NCBI RefSeq assembly: GCF_000247695.1
Contig: NW_004624734.1
Span: 12,956,679 to 13,020,678, forward strand
Length of the DNA stretch: 64,000 bases
Reading direction: 5' to 3'
From: Heterocephalus glaber
Taxonomy: Eukaryota > Chordata > Mammalia > Rodentia > Bathyergidae
Shown: positions 46,660 to 57,439 of the stretch, piece after piece
Position numbering within the stretch: the stretch's first letter is position 1
Layout: the number at the start of each line of letters is the position of its first letter
Made by a program: the position numbers and the translations under genes
Notes under the pieces: generated by a model
Seen by the model: only the letters and a program-made list of their open reading frames with translations
Database searches by the model: none
What the model was told of the DNA's origin: nothing

Positions 46660-47000
46660 TTTTTTTAAGCAGTGTTTACTATTTCTAGCCATTATGTACA
46701 CTAATATAAAAATTTAATTAGACTCTTTCTTTTCAATTAATTATTACAGCCCTGTTTGTTTACTCTCTTGACAGAACTTGCATTAGGAGAACAAGAGAGA
46801 TCAATTTTCTATCGCAAAATTAATTACTTTTGACCAAAGTCCAGTGCGCCTGTGAGTGTACACCGCCTTCTTGATGACTTCCTGGACAGCTGAAGGATTG
46901 TGGGTTGTGACGTAGACAAATATTCAGATAGCTTCAGCGAAAGGATACTGTGAATCCGCAAGAAATTGTGCTCACTGCCCTTCTCAGAGCAGCACATGCA
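46660..47000 (+). promoter_or_regulatory. Candidate conserved intronic enhancer with forkhead and homeodomain motifs
   Basis: This repeat-free stretch contains a forkhead site TGTTTAC (46757-46763) and several TAATTA-type homeodomain cores: TTTAATTAG (about 46712), CAATTAATTATTA (46735-46747) and ATTAATTAC (about 46819). A CRE-like TGACGTAG lies near 46909. Texture and motif density are like conserved developmental enhancers. Conservation itself cannot be seen from one genome. Confidence 0.4.
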
Positions 47001-47448
47001 GCCAAGTTAAAATTCAGAGATTGAAAATATACTATGTCTTCTGCATTCCTCATGGATTAATTTTTTTTTTTAAGGCATCTAGAGAGTTGAAATTAGGGAC
47101 AGGTAAAGGCATCTGCCTTACGAAAGTTGTTTTCTTTGACAACACCTATGAAAGAAGGTGTGCATCCCAGAAAGTCAGGGGTCTGATATGTTATTGACCT
47201 CCAGGTCCGACATGGTGCCTGGTACATGGCAGTTGCTCAGTAAATATTGAATGAGTCAGAATGCATGAGATAAATAGCTAGTTGTGCTTGTTTTATCGTG
47301 GATTAAAGGTTCCCTGTATCTATGGTTCTAGTACTCCATGATTCATATGTTAGAGGTGGCTGTTTTTAGTGTTGGAAGTTGGATCATACCCTAGGTGTCA
47401 GAGCTGTGCTGGGACTTTCCCCCCATGTTCCCACTTCACGCAGGTCTA

Positions 47449-47834
47449 CTCATAAATAACAGTTCAGTACAGAGAAGATGCAGAGCCACTGTGGAACCAC
47501 CGCAGAGCAAGTGACAGTAGCAGGGCAGAGGCTGGGCCTGGTCCCCAATAACAGGTCACACAACTTGAGAGTCACATGAGTGTAGAGCAAAGCCACCTGC
47601 CACTGTCACTATATTTGTGATGCTGGGCCGGGCAGCATGCCCTCTCCTGTTCTCTGGCATTGATCTGTAATACTGGCCTGATAATTCCTGCCATCCAGTA
47701 AGATGATAAGTGATGTGTCCTGTACCGAGATAGTTCAGTGAAATGTCTGTTTATAATTCCCTTTCCTTCTAGTAGCATGATCCCTTAATAAAGAGAGTGG
47801 TTCTGCATCTTCTCTGTACTGAACTATTTATGAG
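47449..47834. mobile_element. TA-flanked element with near-identical 40-nt inverted ends
   Basis: The left end CTCATAAATAACAGTTCAG, continuing through TACAGAGAAGATGCAG to GCCACT, is repeated inverted at 47793-47834 with one mismatch and one 3-base indel. TA dinucleotides sit at 47447-47448 and 47835-47836, just outside. The interior has no coding potential and no family I recognise. It looks like a Tc1/mariner-superfamily MITE, or else an inverted duplication by template switching. Confidence 0.6.
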
Positions 47835-48039
47835 TATACTTTCGTGCAATGGGAAGATGGGAGAAAGAGTCCTGGCAGCCTTGGAACCTGGGACCCTTAG
47901 GGAATCTTGGATACAGTGCAGAATTAGAGGCTAAAGGCCAAGCGCAGGAAGGACTCCTCCTGAGAGGAGGTGGTGGTGTGTGGTGTGTGTGTTCAGTGGC
48001 TGGGTGGGCAGAGCAGGAGCTCCAGCAATTGCACGGTGC

Positions 48040-48225
48040 AGTAGAACTCTCTGCACTGGGGGAAAGGCTCTTTCAGTGCACTGTCCATTGCACAACTGTA
48101 GTCACGCATCGCAGTTGAGCACCTGAGATGTGGCCAGTGTTTTGGAGGAACCAAATCTTGAATTCCTCTAGTTTTACTGTAGTCACTTGAAGCCAGTGGC
48201 CACTGCATAGGACAGCCTGCTCTAG
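48040..48225. mobile_element. MER-type DNA transposon fragment
   Basis: 'gcagttgagcacctgagatgtggccagtg' and 'cttgaagccagtggccactgcataggacagc' resemble an old mammalian DNA repeat with 'gagcacttgaaatgtggctagtg' and 'attggacagc'. Diverged, family uncertain. Confidence 0.5.
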
Positions 48226-49544
48226 CTCTTTGCTGTGACACCAGGACTTGCCACCTGTCCTTTTCCTGGGAGCTTGGGAGAAATAACAGCTTTCAGGCCT
48301 CTCCCCAGACCTCCTGGATCTGAGTCTGCCTTTGCTAAGATCCCCAGGTGGTTCCTAACCACGTTTGAGTTGAGGAAACACTGGACCATGTTTAGGCTGT
48401 TGGTTTTCTTCAGAGATTCTGTCCAATTGTGGTGCTTGACAGGATGGAGGGTTCTTACTGTCTTTGTCTTCTCAGCCAATCTCACGACTGCTTTGGTTCC
48501 TGGGGACCCATGCATGTAGGTGTCCGTGCATCCTCGAGGTTAGGAGATCAAAGATCAAAGACAAGTATAGCTTTTATCTCAGGATTAAGCACTCTTGCTT
48601 ATTCCATCCCATAAACCTCCTTAATCTTTACATTCCCATGTTCTCCCTCAAGAAGTTTGCTTTGCACTGTTCATTCATCTTGCCACAGCCATGTGCTTCC
48701 CTCCACTTTTGCCTTAAACTGGGAAAGCTGTGGGTGTGTGGCCACACACATACACACTTACTTTTGAGAGATGTTTCCAACCAAATCAGTACATTGACAT
48801 TGTGGTTCTCTTAATGCTTCCAAACACTCTGGCTAGTGATGAATATTTCAAAAGCAGGCATAGTGTTTTCTCTTGAAGTGAAATTAGAGAAATGTCTTCC
48901 TACCTTCCTGCAAGTATTAATAATTTCTGTTGTGTAGTGGTGCTAATTTACCGTGTTGAAATCAACAGCAGAAAAGTCTTTAGATTTCTTTGATATTCAT
49001 TGGCCAGGTTTTTTTTTTTGCTAAAATGGATGTTTCCTGGGTGTTGTTGATGTTAGCCCAAACTGGGAATTTGACTCTGGTTCCAATCATGTTGATGGAG
49101 ACTCTTCTTACATGAATGGCTCAGACACCTTGCAGTAAGGGCTTAGCTCCAGCTGTTGTCTCTATGGGGTCTAAGGAAATTGCAAACCTTCTTAGGCTAT
49201 ATCTGAGGAGTTACCAAAGGGACCCTGAGGGAAGGGAGTCACAGAGATACCATTCTGGCATTCTAGGCTCCAATAAGGAGTCTCTGAAACAGACTCAGGG
49301 CCATAGTGTTTAGAAAGGAGCCTGGAATTTGAGCCCTCCGTAGTTTGGCTCAGGGATGCACACTTCATTCACCTCTGCCCTCCACAGCCTTTGTTCTGTT
49401 TTTGATGCCCACAGTGCTGGCCACTGTGGTTGGTTGCTCTGGTCCCTCTATGCAGAAGAGAACTCCCCACTCCGCTGTCATTTTGCCTTTCTTCATTTTT
49501 TTTCCTTAGCTTTTGTTACCACTTGCAGATTAGATGTTTATTTT

Positions 49545-49690
49545 ATGTAAATTCCGTAAAAGCTGGGGCTTGTTTTGTTCCCCATTGTGTCGTTCACTTT
49601 GTCCTGTTACTGTTCTATCTGGGGGTCTAGAACTGTGCCCAGCCCATTGTGCCACCGGGAAATCATTTTTGAAGGAGTGGATGAATGACT
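49545..49690 (+). mobile_element. L2 LINE fragment, weak
   Basis: 'taaaagctggggcttgttttgttccccattgtgtc' and 'ctgtgcccagcccattgtgcc' are faintly L2-like. Confidence 0.35.
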
Positions 49691-49889
49691 GTGCTCTTGC
49701 TGTCCTCTGGGAGTACTCAGCAGGTGAGCGAGCCTTCCGAAGCATCTGTCTGGCCCTGGTCATTCCTTGCAGGAATTTTTATGGTGCCTAAGTACTCAGC
49801 CACTCTCCTTCTGTGCAGCTATGCTGAGTGTCCTTTCTTTGACAGTGTTTCACATCCATCTCTCCTTTCTCTGTCCTTCCTTCTGCCAC

Positions 49890-49909
49890 CCCACCCCCCC
49901 CCCCCCCCA
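49890..49909 (+). repeat. Poly-C tract beside the assembly gap
   Basis: A run of about 17 C's with one A interruption upstream, 41 bases before the gap. Confidence 0.9.
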
Positions 49910-49950
49910 GAGCACTGAAGACATGTAAACAAGCCTCAAAAACAGACTTC

Positions 49951-50050
49951 NNNNNNNNNNNNNNNNNNNNNNNNNNNNNNNNNNNNNNNNNNNNNNNNNN
50001 NNNNNNNNNNNNNNNNNNNNNNNNNNNNNNNNNNNNNNNNNNNNNNNNNN
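49951..50050. other. Assembly gap (100 N)
   Basis: Exactly 100 N, the usual placeholder for a gap of unknown length. The sequence before it carries poly-C followed by AGAGCACTG. The sequence after it begins CCCCGACCAGAGCACTG. Confidence 1.
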
Positions 50051-50099
50051 CCCCGACCAGAGCACTGTGTCTGCATGTGCCTGAGCTTAGCCCTGGCTT

Positions 50100-50245
50100 T
50101 CACCTTTTATGGCCATCAGTAGACCTCAAGTTGAGTGAGGGTAGGAACCACATCTTTTGTCCTCCCCCACACCCACACTGCAGAATTAGCTGCCAGCACA
50201 GAGTAGGCACTTTGTGATTCTTTCCTGATGAATGAATGAAGCTAC
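50100..50245 (+). mobile_element. L2 LINE 3' end
   Basis: 'gtgagggtaggaaccacatcttttgtcc', then 'gctgccagcacagagtaggcactttgtgattctttcctgatgaatgaatgaag', is an L2 3' terminus. Confidence 0.7.
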
Positions 50246-51569
50246 TTACTGCTGTGGGTAGATCCACACACATTAGAATGTGTTGGAAGCAAGTCTGACT
50301 TCTCTAGAATTAAGTGTTTCTCTGGCACTACAAGATCTTACTATTCAAGCTGTGAGATTTAAAGGCAAAATGATTCCTGCTAATTATTAACATTTGCCCT
50401 GAAAGAACAGAGCCATTATGGGGCCCTGAACCCTGGCATGCTGCCCCCCTCCCAGCAGTGAACAATGCCAGAGAGAGGGAGAGAAACCAAAGGCAGCAAT
50501 GGCCCTGGCACCTGCCAGACCTTAGATTAGCCAAAGAGGATTGCAGTATCAGGGCCAAAAGAGTTGGGAATGGGTAAAAGGATTTGAAATGAGATTATAA
50601 GATGGAAAGGATCCTAGCTTTTGTTCAGGAAATAATTTACCGATTTTCCTCAAGGCAGTGAGACAATCCAGTTGAAGGCCTGGAGTGTAGATCAGTGTCC
50701 TGGGGCTCTTCAGATACTTAAAAATACGTTAATTTGTAGTTGTACTTTCTGGGCTTCTTACTTAAAAAGAATAAAAATCAAAGACAGGAGCAGAAAAATA
50801 AAGAAGCTGATGAAATACTAAACAAAGTTGAATGCGACATCTGTTAAGAGAACACAAAGATAGAATCATTTTGGTCAGTGTGTTTTCAGGCCAAATTCTA
50901 GAAAGTGTATGGGTAGTGTGACCAGGAACAGTTTCTTTAACTTGCACCCTGAGGAGAAGGTCCTTTCCTTTTGACCCCAGCTGGGCACGTGGAAGACCAT
51001 TCATAAAGACCCTACGCATTCAGCTGAGGCAAGGTTAGAGTCAAGCCAGCAAGCTGTCCGCCATTTGTGTTGGTTTTATGGCCGTCATAGCAATTCTCCT
51101 AATGCTCCAAGGTCTTTTTCACTTTTGTTGCTTCCTTGAGGTATATTTTGCTTGGCTCTCAGCCCAGGTGCCTCTTAACCCTAAATCTCAGTATCTCCTT
51201 TCTCACATCATTAGCGTCCCTGCTTTATCCGAAGTTTTTATTGATACAGAGTGGCTTTTTGCCTATATTAGAGCAAGACATCAATTCCCCTAAGTATGAT
51301 GAGGAGCCCCATGAGGGATTTGTCTTGCTGCTGATAATACTTGGGTCGGATTCTTGCATGATGGTTGGGGATTAGCTGACTCACCAAGGTGCGCAACAGA
51401 ACACCAAGAAATGTAACTCAGGCAATACCAGGTTAATTCCATCTTTAGCAAGGGGACCACTTGGTGGATAATTCTGAAGAAAACCTTTGAAGGGTCTTTG
51501 TATCCTAGAACCTCAAGTTAGCAAAAGTTTGAGGGACAGGAATTTACAAAATTTACCACCAAACCTTTT

Positions 51570-51682
51570 TGTTTGTTTGTTTTTGGTACCGGGGATTGAA
51601 CTCGGGTCCTTGCACTTGCGAGGCAGGCGTCGAGGCAGGCGTCGAGGCAGGCGTCGGCACCAGTGAGCTAAATCCCTGGCCC
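51570..51682 (-). mobile_element. ID-like SINE with a 12-bp triplication
   Basis: 'ggtaccggggattgaactcgggtccttgcacttgc' precedes GAGGCAGGCGTC repeated three times exactly (51620-51631, 51632-51643, 51644-51655), then 'accagtgagctaaatccctggccc'. TACCACCAAACCTTTT at 51554-51569 and 51683-51698 is a perfect target duplication. The repeat lies in the anticodon region, so the A to B box distance grows by 24 bases. Confidence 0.95.
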
Positions 51683-52849
51683 TACCACCAAACCTTTTGC
51701 TTGAACTTCGATTACCAAAAACTCCTGGTGAATCTATGGATCTGTTTTGACAGTAGAGAGAATGTGCTGAGAGAATATTTGAGGTGTTGGAGGACCCCGT
51801 ATCTCCCCCTTCGGTGTTCACTTTGTAAATGTTGCTGTAAAATATGCATCCACCCTCAGAAGGCTGTGGGAAGTGATTATTTTGAAAATAGTCATGATCT
51901 GAACTTCTGACTTGTCCCTTTCTTTAAAAAATGAAATAACCTCTTTCCTCCCATTTATTCACCACACAAAAATGTCTTTTTATTTGAAGATAAGGGCCAG
52001 CTGAGTTTCGGTTAATTAAAGTTTTAATTGTGTTTGATTCCGCCACAGATCCGGTGTTGACTTATCTTGATAATGATATGCAAAATGTCATCTTCAGGCA
52101 TTTGGTCCTCCTGTACACTAAGGGATGCAGCATCAACCTCACAGCCTGCTGGTTTTGCCTGGTCCTTTGTATTTGCTGTTCATTTTTGGTGTTCTCTTCA
52201 GGTAGGAAAAATGTAAGGACTTTAGCTTCATGATCTGAATACTGCCCAAGGGCTGATATTGTATTTACAGTTTGAGCACTTGTGTGTTGGACATAAGCCA
52301 TCACCTGTATGAAATTAAGTACTTCTTGTCTTTCTGTGCAAAAAGAGCAAAGCAGCTCCAGACCACTTTGATTAGAGCTCTGCCTGAAAGATCGGTCCTT
52401 GTCTGGGGCCTGCAAACTTGGTTTTTAGGAGTATTACTCCCATTTCCAGAACTGGGCAGAATGGTTCACTGTGCCCACCTTGTTTGTATAAACAGTGTGG
52501 TTGGTGGTAGCGGCCTGGAATTTTGGTGTGATCTGGTAGAAGGTGTCTACACAAGTGAAAACCGGACGCTGAGTCTCTGAAGTGCTTTCCCGGGAGGCAG
52601 AACTTCACAGGTGTTATCAGGACTTGTTCTGTCTGCCCATCCTTTGTGACCTAGGAGAGGACTCTTGGAAACTTGTGCCCCGGTGCGCTCTGGACTTCAT
52701 CCTCTTTGCTGATTGTGCTTGGTATCCTTTTGCTGATTTAAATCACAGCTGTCAGCATGACTGTATGCAGAGTCTCATGTGTCCTAGTGAATCATTGAAC
52801 CTGGGGGTGGTCTTGGCAGCTCTGGCACACCTTCCTGTTCTATCTCTTA

Positions 52850-53115
52850 ACTGTCCCAGCTGGTCTCTCCCTCAACCCAGTATCCTAAGTCACAAAATCA
52901 GAATCATCTTTGTAGCAAATCCTGTCAACTTTATCTGAGAAATGTGACTTTATCTGGGAAATGTCTCTTGAATTCACCCTTCCCAGTCTTTGTCTTCTTG
53001 ACCTGCCCTGCTTCTCCTCTGGACTTACTGCAGTAGCCCCTGGCCAGTGTCTTTCTACCTCGGTTCTCCATTCCAGCTCACCTTCATGTCATCTTGCTCC
53101 AAAACCTAGGCTGAA
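52850..53115 (+). mobile_element. L2 LINE fragment
   Basis: 'tggacttactgcagtagcccctggccagtgtctttctacctcggttctccattcc' and 'tcatcttgctccaaaacc' follow the recalled L2 3' region ('attactgcaatagcctcc'). Confidence 0.6.
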
Positions 53116-53184
53116 TTACCATTGTTGATGACATAACACACAGCAAAGCTGGGCCCTTGTTCTGCTCCATCTGGTGACAGGGTG

Positions 53185-53375
53185 ACAATACGGTTAGAAC
53201 CTAGATTGGAATTGGCAGCTCCACTCACTGTGGGGCATACGGACAAGTTATCCCACCTCTCTGTGTATCAGGGTCCTTATCTGTTCATGATAATAAAAAA
53301 TAGCACCTTCCTTATAGGATTGCTGCAAGGATTAAATGAGTGAATGTTTAATACCCTTAGAACATTGTTAACTGA
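53185..53375 (+). mobile_element. MIR SINE
   Basis: 'cggacaagttatcccacctctctgtgtatcagggtccttatctg', then 'ataggattgctgcaaggattaaatgagtgaatg', is a plus-orientation MIR. Confidence 0.85.
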
Positions 53376-53521
53376 GATAGATTTTATTTTTGTAGGTTAG
53401 CACATTCCCTCTGGATTGTCAGCTTCTTCTTGTATTGTATCAGAATGAATGGGTGAATGAGGAAATGGGAAATGAAAAGTTGGTTAAATGTGGTTTATAT
53501 GCTCAAGATACTTGCTGGTTA

Positions 53522-53800
53522 AAGGGTAAATGAGGAGCACAATGGAGGATAGATATTGGGAAGTAGGAAAAACATGTTCAAATGGGAGGGGAACAAGGGA
53601 GGGGGAGGGAGAAGGAAAGGAAGGGAAAAAAAGAGAATGGAAGGAAAAACATGAAAATAAAACTTGTGTAAATGGGGAAGGGAGGGAATGGGGAAAAAAG
53701 AACTGAGACCTGTTATGTACAGGTACAAATGCCTTATGATGAATTTGATCAATATGTGTAATAAATATGTACTAATAAAAACAATAAAAGTTTTAAAAAG
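53522..53800 (+). mobile_element. 5'-truncated L1 3' end with target duplication
   Basis: The body starts AAGGGTAAATGAGGAGC, passes a long purine/G-rich tract (GGGAGGGG, then GGGAGGGGGAGGG, 53584-53615), and ends 'ttatgtacaggtacaaatgccttatgatgaatttgatcaatatgtgtaataaatatgtactaataaaa' with an A-rich tail. ACTTRCTGGTTA flanks it at 53510-53521 and 53801-53812. Confidence 0.85.
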
Positions 53801-54604
53801 ACTTACTGGTTAGTGGAAAGATATAAGATGCCTTAATAGATTAACCGTTTCAGAGGTGTCTGGGTCAACTAGTGATGACACTGTCTAAAGAACTCAGAGA
53901 AGGAAGGAGTCTGGGTGAAGTGGGAAAGGAAGCAAATCAGATTGCTACAGCTAAGTCCCCAGACTCACATTTGTCACCCTGTCAGATCCCTTAGAGAGAG
54001 AGAGATACGCACAGAGACAGGGAAGTGTCAGGATTTGGTGTGCTGCTAAGAAACTACTGTGAGCATGAATTCTGCCGGTGGGACCCTTAGACTGTACCCT
54101 TGCTGAAACTTGCCTTTCTCCCAGCTGACATTCAGAGCTACGTAATGCACAGTGGGCATTTCCAAGAGAGCAATCACAGCATAATGATTTGGGAACAACC
54201 CTCTCGGGGATGTGTAGATTTTCTCCTGGCTCTTGGAGGTGGAAGAAACTTGTGGAGAGAAGAAAGTACATGTCAGCTTTAGCACAGACTCCCAGGACTC
54301 AGGCCTCCTAAGCACACAAGCATTTCTGAGGAAGTCGGGGGTTGGTACCAAGCGTTGCATCATTTAGTCAGTGGGAGAGTTGACTTGAGTAAGGGGCTGT
54401 TGAAAGAAGGTAGCTGGGCCATTTGCCATATGCAGGCAGACATTCTGGCCAAGGACTTCCTCTGTACCTCCTAGAGGCCATATTGCATAATATCTTATTG
54501 AGATGGCTTTTACTATTTTACTTTGTTTTAATCTTAGGTAGGTGCCCATTAAAGTCACCATATAAAGCTATATCATGAAGCCACATTGAGGCCTTGGGAT
54601 CCTG

Positions 54605-54684
54605 GTTTTGTATCACTTAGCTTCTGCTACGTAATGAATACTTCAAACCAAATAGCTTAAAAGAACAATCATTAATTTGCTCAT
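54605..54684. mobile_element. Old interspersed repeat, left part
   Basis: 'ttttgtatcacttagcttctgctacgtaatgaatacttcaaaccaaatagcttaaaagaacaatcattaattt' resembles the start of an old mammalian LTR/MER repeat whose right part resumes after the inserted LTR. Confidence 0.55.
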
Positions 54685-55305
54685 TGTTGTAGTCAGGGTT
54701 TTGGCAAGGGAATACATTTAATACAGGATGCATAATTTGTAGAATTATTTTATGATATTTACCCAGAAAGTCAAATACAGAGGAGTGCAAGAGATTAACC
54801 GCACATGAGAGGCCCAAAGAATGCAGCCAAGGGCCTGGATCCCATGTCAGTGCCCCACACAAGTCCCCCTAAAGGCCTAGAGTCTGAGGCAATGTCCTGC
54901 ATGAGTCCAGCCAGTGGCCTAGAACCCACAGCAATGTCTCATGCTTGTCCATATCGAGGATCTGCACCCGGAAGGCCTGAAGGACAGTGGTGGGAGCGAG
55001 AAAACCTATGCTGGTGAGATGAAAGATTTGTGCCGCCAAGAGGAGGGATCTGCATTAGAGCCTGGAAGTGACGCTCACGGTGAAGATCAGAGCTCCCCTG
55101 ATGAGAACAGCAGCCATTCCCAGTAACAGATAGGCCCTGAGCTCCATCCACAGCAAGCTTCTAGAAAATCAACAGGCCACAATCTTCCTCTCCAGTTCTC
55201 TTTTTATGGCTACTGGCAACAATCCTCAGGTAGATCTTCCACGCCCATCCACGATGATTCAGTTCAGCTGGGCATTCCAAGTTGACCATTAGTTAATCCA
55301 CCACA
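54685..55305 (-). mobile_element. MaLR/ERVL-like solo LTR (rodent type) with 42-bp triplication
   Basis: The start 'tgttgtagtcagggtttt' and the end 'ccaagttgaccattagttaatccaccaca' resemble the reverse complement of rodent MaLR LTRs. Three imperfect direct repeats with exact 42-base spacing begin with GGCCT at 54832, 54874 and 54916. It is a solo LTR without internal region. No clear target duplication is seen. Confidence 0.6.
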
Positions 55306-55307
55306 TT

Positions 55308-55620
55308 CGCCGTTCCACGTGTTGACAAACTTGTGGCTTGTTGAACCAGGCTCAACTTGAATGGTGCCCCGCTCTCCCTTAGGATGTTAGCTGGGCTCAC
55401 TTGGGTATTTGGGCTTCAGCTGGGATGGCTGAGACCGCTGGGGCCTCTCCATGGGGTCTTACACTCCTCAGGAAGCTATTCCAGGCTTCGTCACATGGTG
55501 GCAAAAGGATTCCCAGTAACAAGATAAAGCAAGCCCTTGTGTGCACAAACTTTTCTAGTTTCTACGAGTGTCCTATTTGCTAATGTACCATAGGCCACAG
55601 CAAGTCTTGAGGCTCAGTGT
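55308..55620. mobile_element. Old interspersed repeat, right part
   Basis: 'gttagctgggctcacttgggtatttgggcttcagctgggatggctgagac' and 'aggcttcgtcacatggtggcaaaaggattccc' resemble a familiar old mammalian LTR/MER repeat and appear to continue 54605-54684. Confidence 0.55.
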
Positions 55621-55711
55621 TGGTGGAGGATGCAGCAGGATGTGGATATAGTAATACACAATTTTTGTGGCCCATTGCTACAGTAGTTTGCAACAAGGAG
55701 TTTATCTAGGG

Positions 55712-55915
55712 CAATGATGGAGAACCTTGTAGAGACCGAGTGACCAAACTGCAATCTAAAACCCACTTACTTATTGTAAAGTGTCAACGCTGCAATTAAA
55801 CCTGAATACTGAGGTTTTAGTTTAGAAAAAACAACATGGCAACTTGGCTTGCATGCCAGCAGAGAGGGCTCTGCATGCCCACTGTGGCACACATGCCATA
55901 GGTTCATTATCATGA
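55712..55915. mobile_element. Non-autonomous hAT-type transposon with 8-bp target duplication
   Basis: The left end CAATGATGGAGAACCT and the right end AGGTTCATTATCATGA are imperfect terminal inverted repeats. ATCTAGGG is present exactly on both sides (55704-55711, 55916-55923), the 8-bp duplication typical of hAT. The 204-bp body has no coding capacity. 'agagaccgagtgaccaaactgcaatctaaaacccacttacttattg' is reminiscent of hAT families shared by unrelated tetrapods. Confidence 0.85.
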
Positions 55916-56220
55916 ATCTAGGGTCTTGCTAGAAACCTAAGCAAGATGTCATGGTGGGGCATCTTAGTTCTTCTTATTCAGAATGGTATGATAAGCTGTC
56001 AGTGCATTAGAACCCTCTGCTCACTGACCACGTGAGCTGGCTCACAGCTTGAGGGGGCACGCTTAATCCCAAGGGGCTACCAAGAGAGTGTGGCTGGATC
56101 AACATAAAACTGGTGTTCATGGTAGGAGAGGAATTCTGAGCAATAGTTGTCACAAAATGACATCTCAGATCCCTGCAGTTTTCTCAGTCTACCCTGAGCC
56201 TAGGCTACATCTTCCCTTCA

Positions 56221-56430
56221 TTCTTTTTTTTTTTTTTTTTTTAAGCAGGAACAGGGTTTTATTTATTTAAACTTTAAAGCTGGACAGCTCTTCTTTTCTT
56301 TTTTTTAAAATTAATTTTATTGGTACATTTAAGGTATACAATATAATGACATTCATCATTGGAAATTTGCACCTTTACATAATCCATCTTGGTTCTTGTT
56401 TTCTCCCCAGTTCCCTGCTGTCTTTTGGAC
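56221..56430 (-). mobile_element. L1 3' end, minus orientation
   Basis: A T19 run, then 'aaaattaattttattggtacatttaaggtatacaatataatgacattcatcattgg', is the reverse complement of the L1 3' terminus seen at 37056 and 53522 (tgatgaat-tgtcattat-taccaataaaa). Confidence 0.65.
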
Positions 56431-56999
56431 AACACCAGCAGTTCTGGAGCTGTCTGGTCTTTGCTTCTTTAGCAGTATTCTGGACACATTTTGAGGTCAA
56501 TGGAGCAGTGGAGGAGAGTTGGGGGAAGTGGGAGAGTCAGAGACATGTCTGGGAGACTGGGCGCCCAGATTCTTTAATTGAGTTTGCTGCCGGTTGACTT
56601 TGCTCTGAAGAGCAAATGCAAGGGTGGAGTGGATGGACTGATGATGCCTGCCTCAACTGGGTTGTAATAATCTTATTTCAAGTTGTGAATCCTTTCAAGG
56701 TATTGCTGATGTTGAAGATTATATTTAGCAATTAATTGCACTGCCTTATCAAAATGTTGCCTTGGGATGCACTAAGAGACCAGAATTGAGGGAAGGATTT
56801 TGAGATCAGGGAGGTGTTTGACTATAGAGTCAAGAGTGAGCAGGGGAAGGAGTCACAAGGAGGGATGGTCTCTGGGCCATAGAATGAGCCTGGGCCCTGG
56901 GACATCAAAGGCACATTTGTCTCTGTGTACCCCCACCCTGCCCCAGGGGATGGGCTGAGGCTGATAGATATCAAAGAATGTCCACCCTGAATTTAGTTT

Positions 57000-57080
57000 G
57001 TTTTTGGTACCAGGGATCAAACTTGGGACCTTGTGCTTGCGAGGCAGGCACTGGAACCACTAAGCTAAATCCCCGGCCCA
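57000..57080 (-). mobile_element. ID-like SINE
   Basis: 'ttggtaccagggatcaaacttgggaccttgtgcttgcgaggcaggc' to 'actaagctaaatccccggccc', with TGAATTTAG on both sides as a short target duplication. Confidence 0.92.
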
Positions 57081-57439
57081 ACCCAATGAATTTAGGAAAT
57101 AATTCACTGAGATAACGAGGCTTCCTGAGGCTTGATTAGGGAGGTAGCTTCTACTGCCAGTAGAGAAGAATGAGTAAGTTTGAGCAAAAGTGAAATTTTC
57201 ATTCTTTCTTTCTGAGATCATGACATTGTTTCAGTTGAGTGCATTCAGTTGTCTTGATGTCCAGAAGTCCCTCCCTGTTGTGGGAATGGTGAAGCTTCTA
57301 GGTTGGTTGATAGCATCACCTGATGTGAAAGATGTCTCGGTGACTGTGTCTGAGTCCATGTGTGTGGTTATGTGGCCTTGTGGGAAGCACATGCTGCGTC
57401 CCACACCAGTCCATCCATACAAAGTGTTCCCAGAGGTAG

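Noticed and set aside
52030..52233. Possible cryptic exon with a CAG|GTAGG donor near 52200
   Set aside because: No convincing acceptor upstream, and the peptide resembles no FOXN3 segment.
54805..55017. 14-residue repeat protein encoded by the LTR triplication
   Set aside because: The frame stays open because the 42-base unit is a multiple of three. It has no promoter context and no similarity to a protein family.
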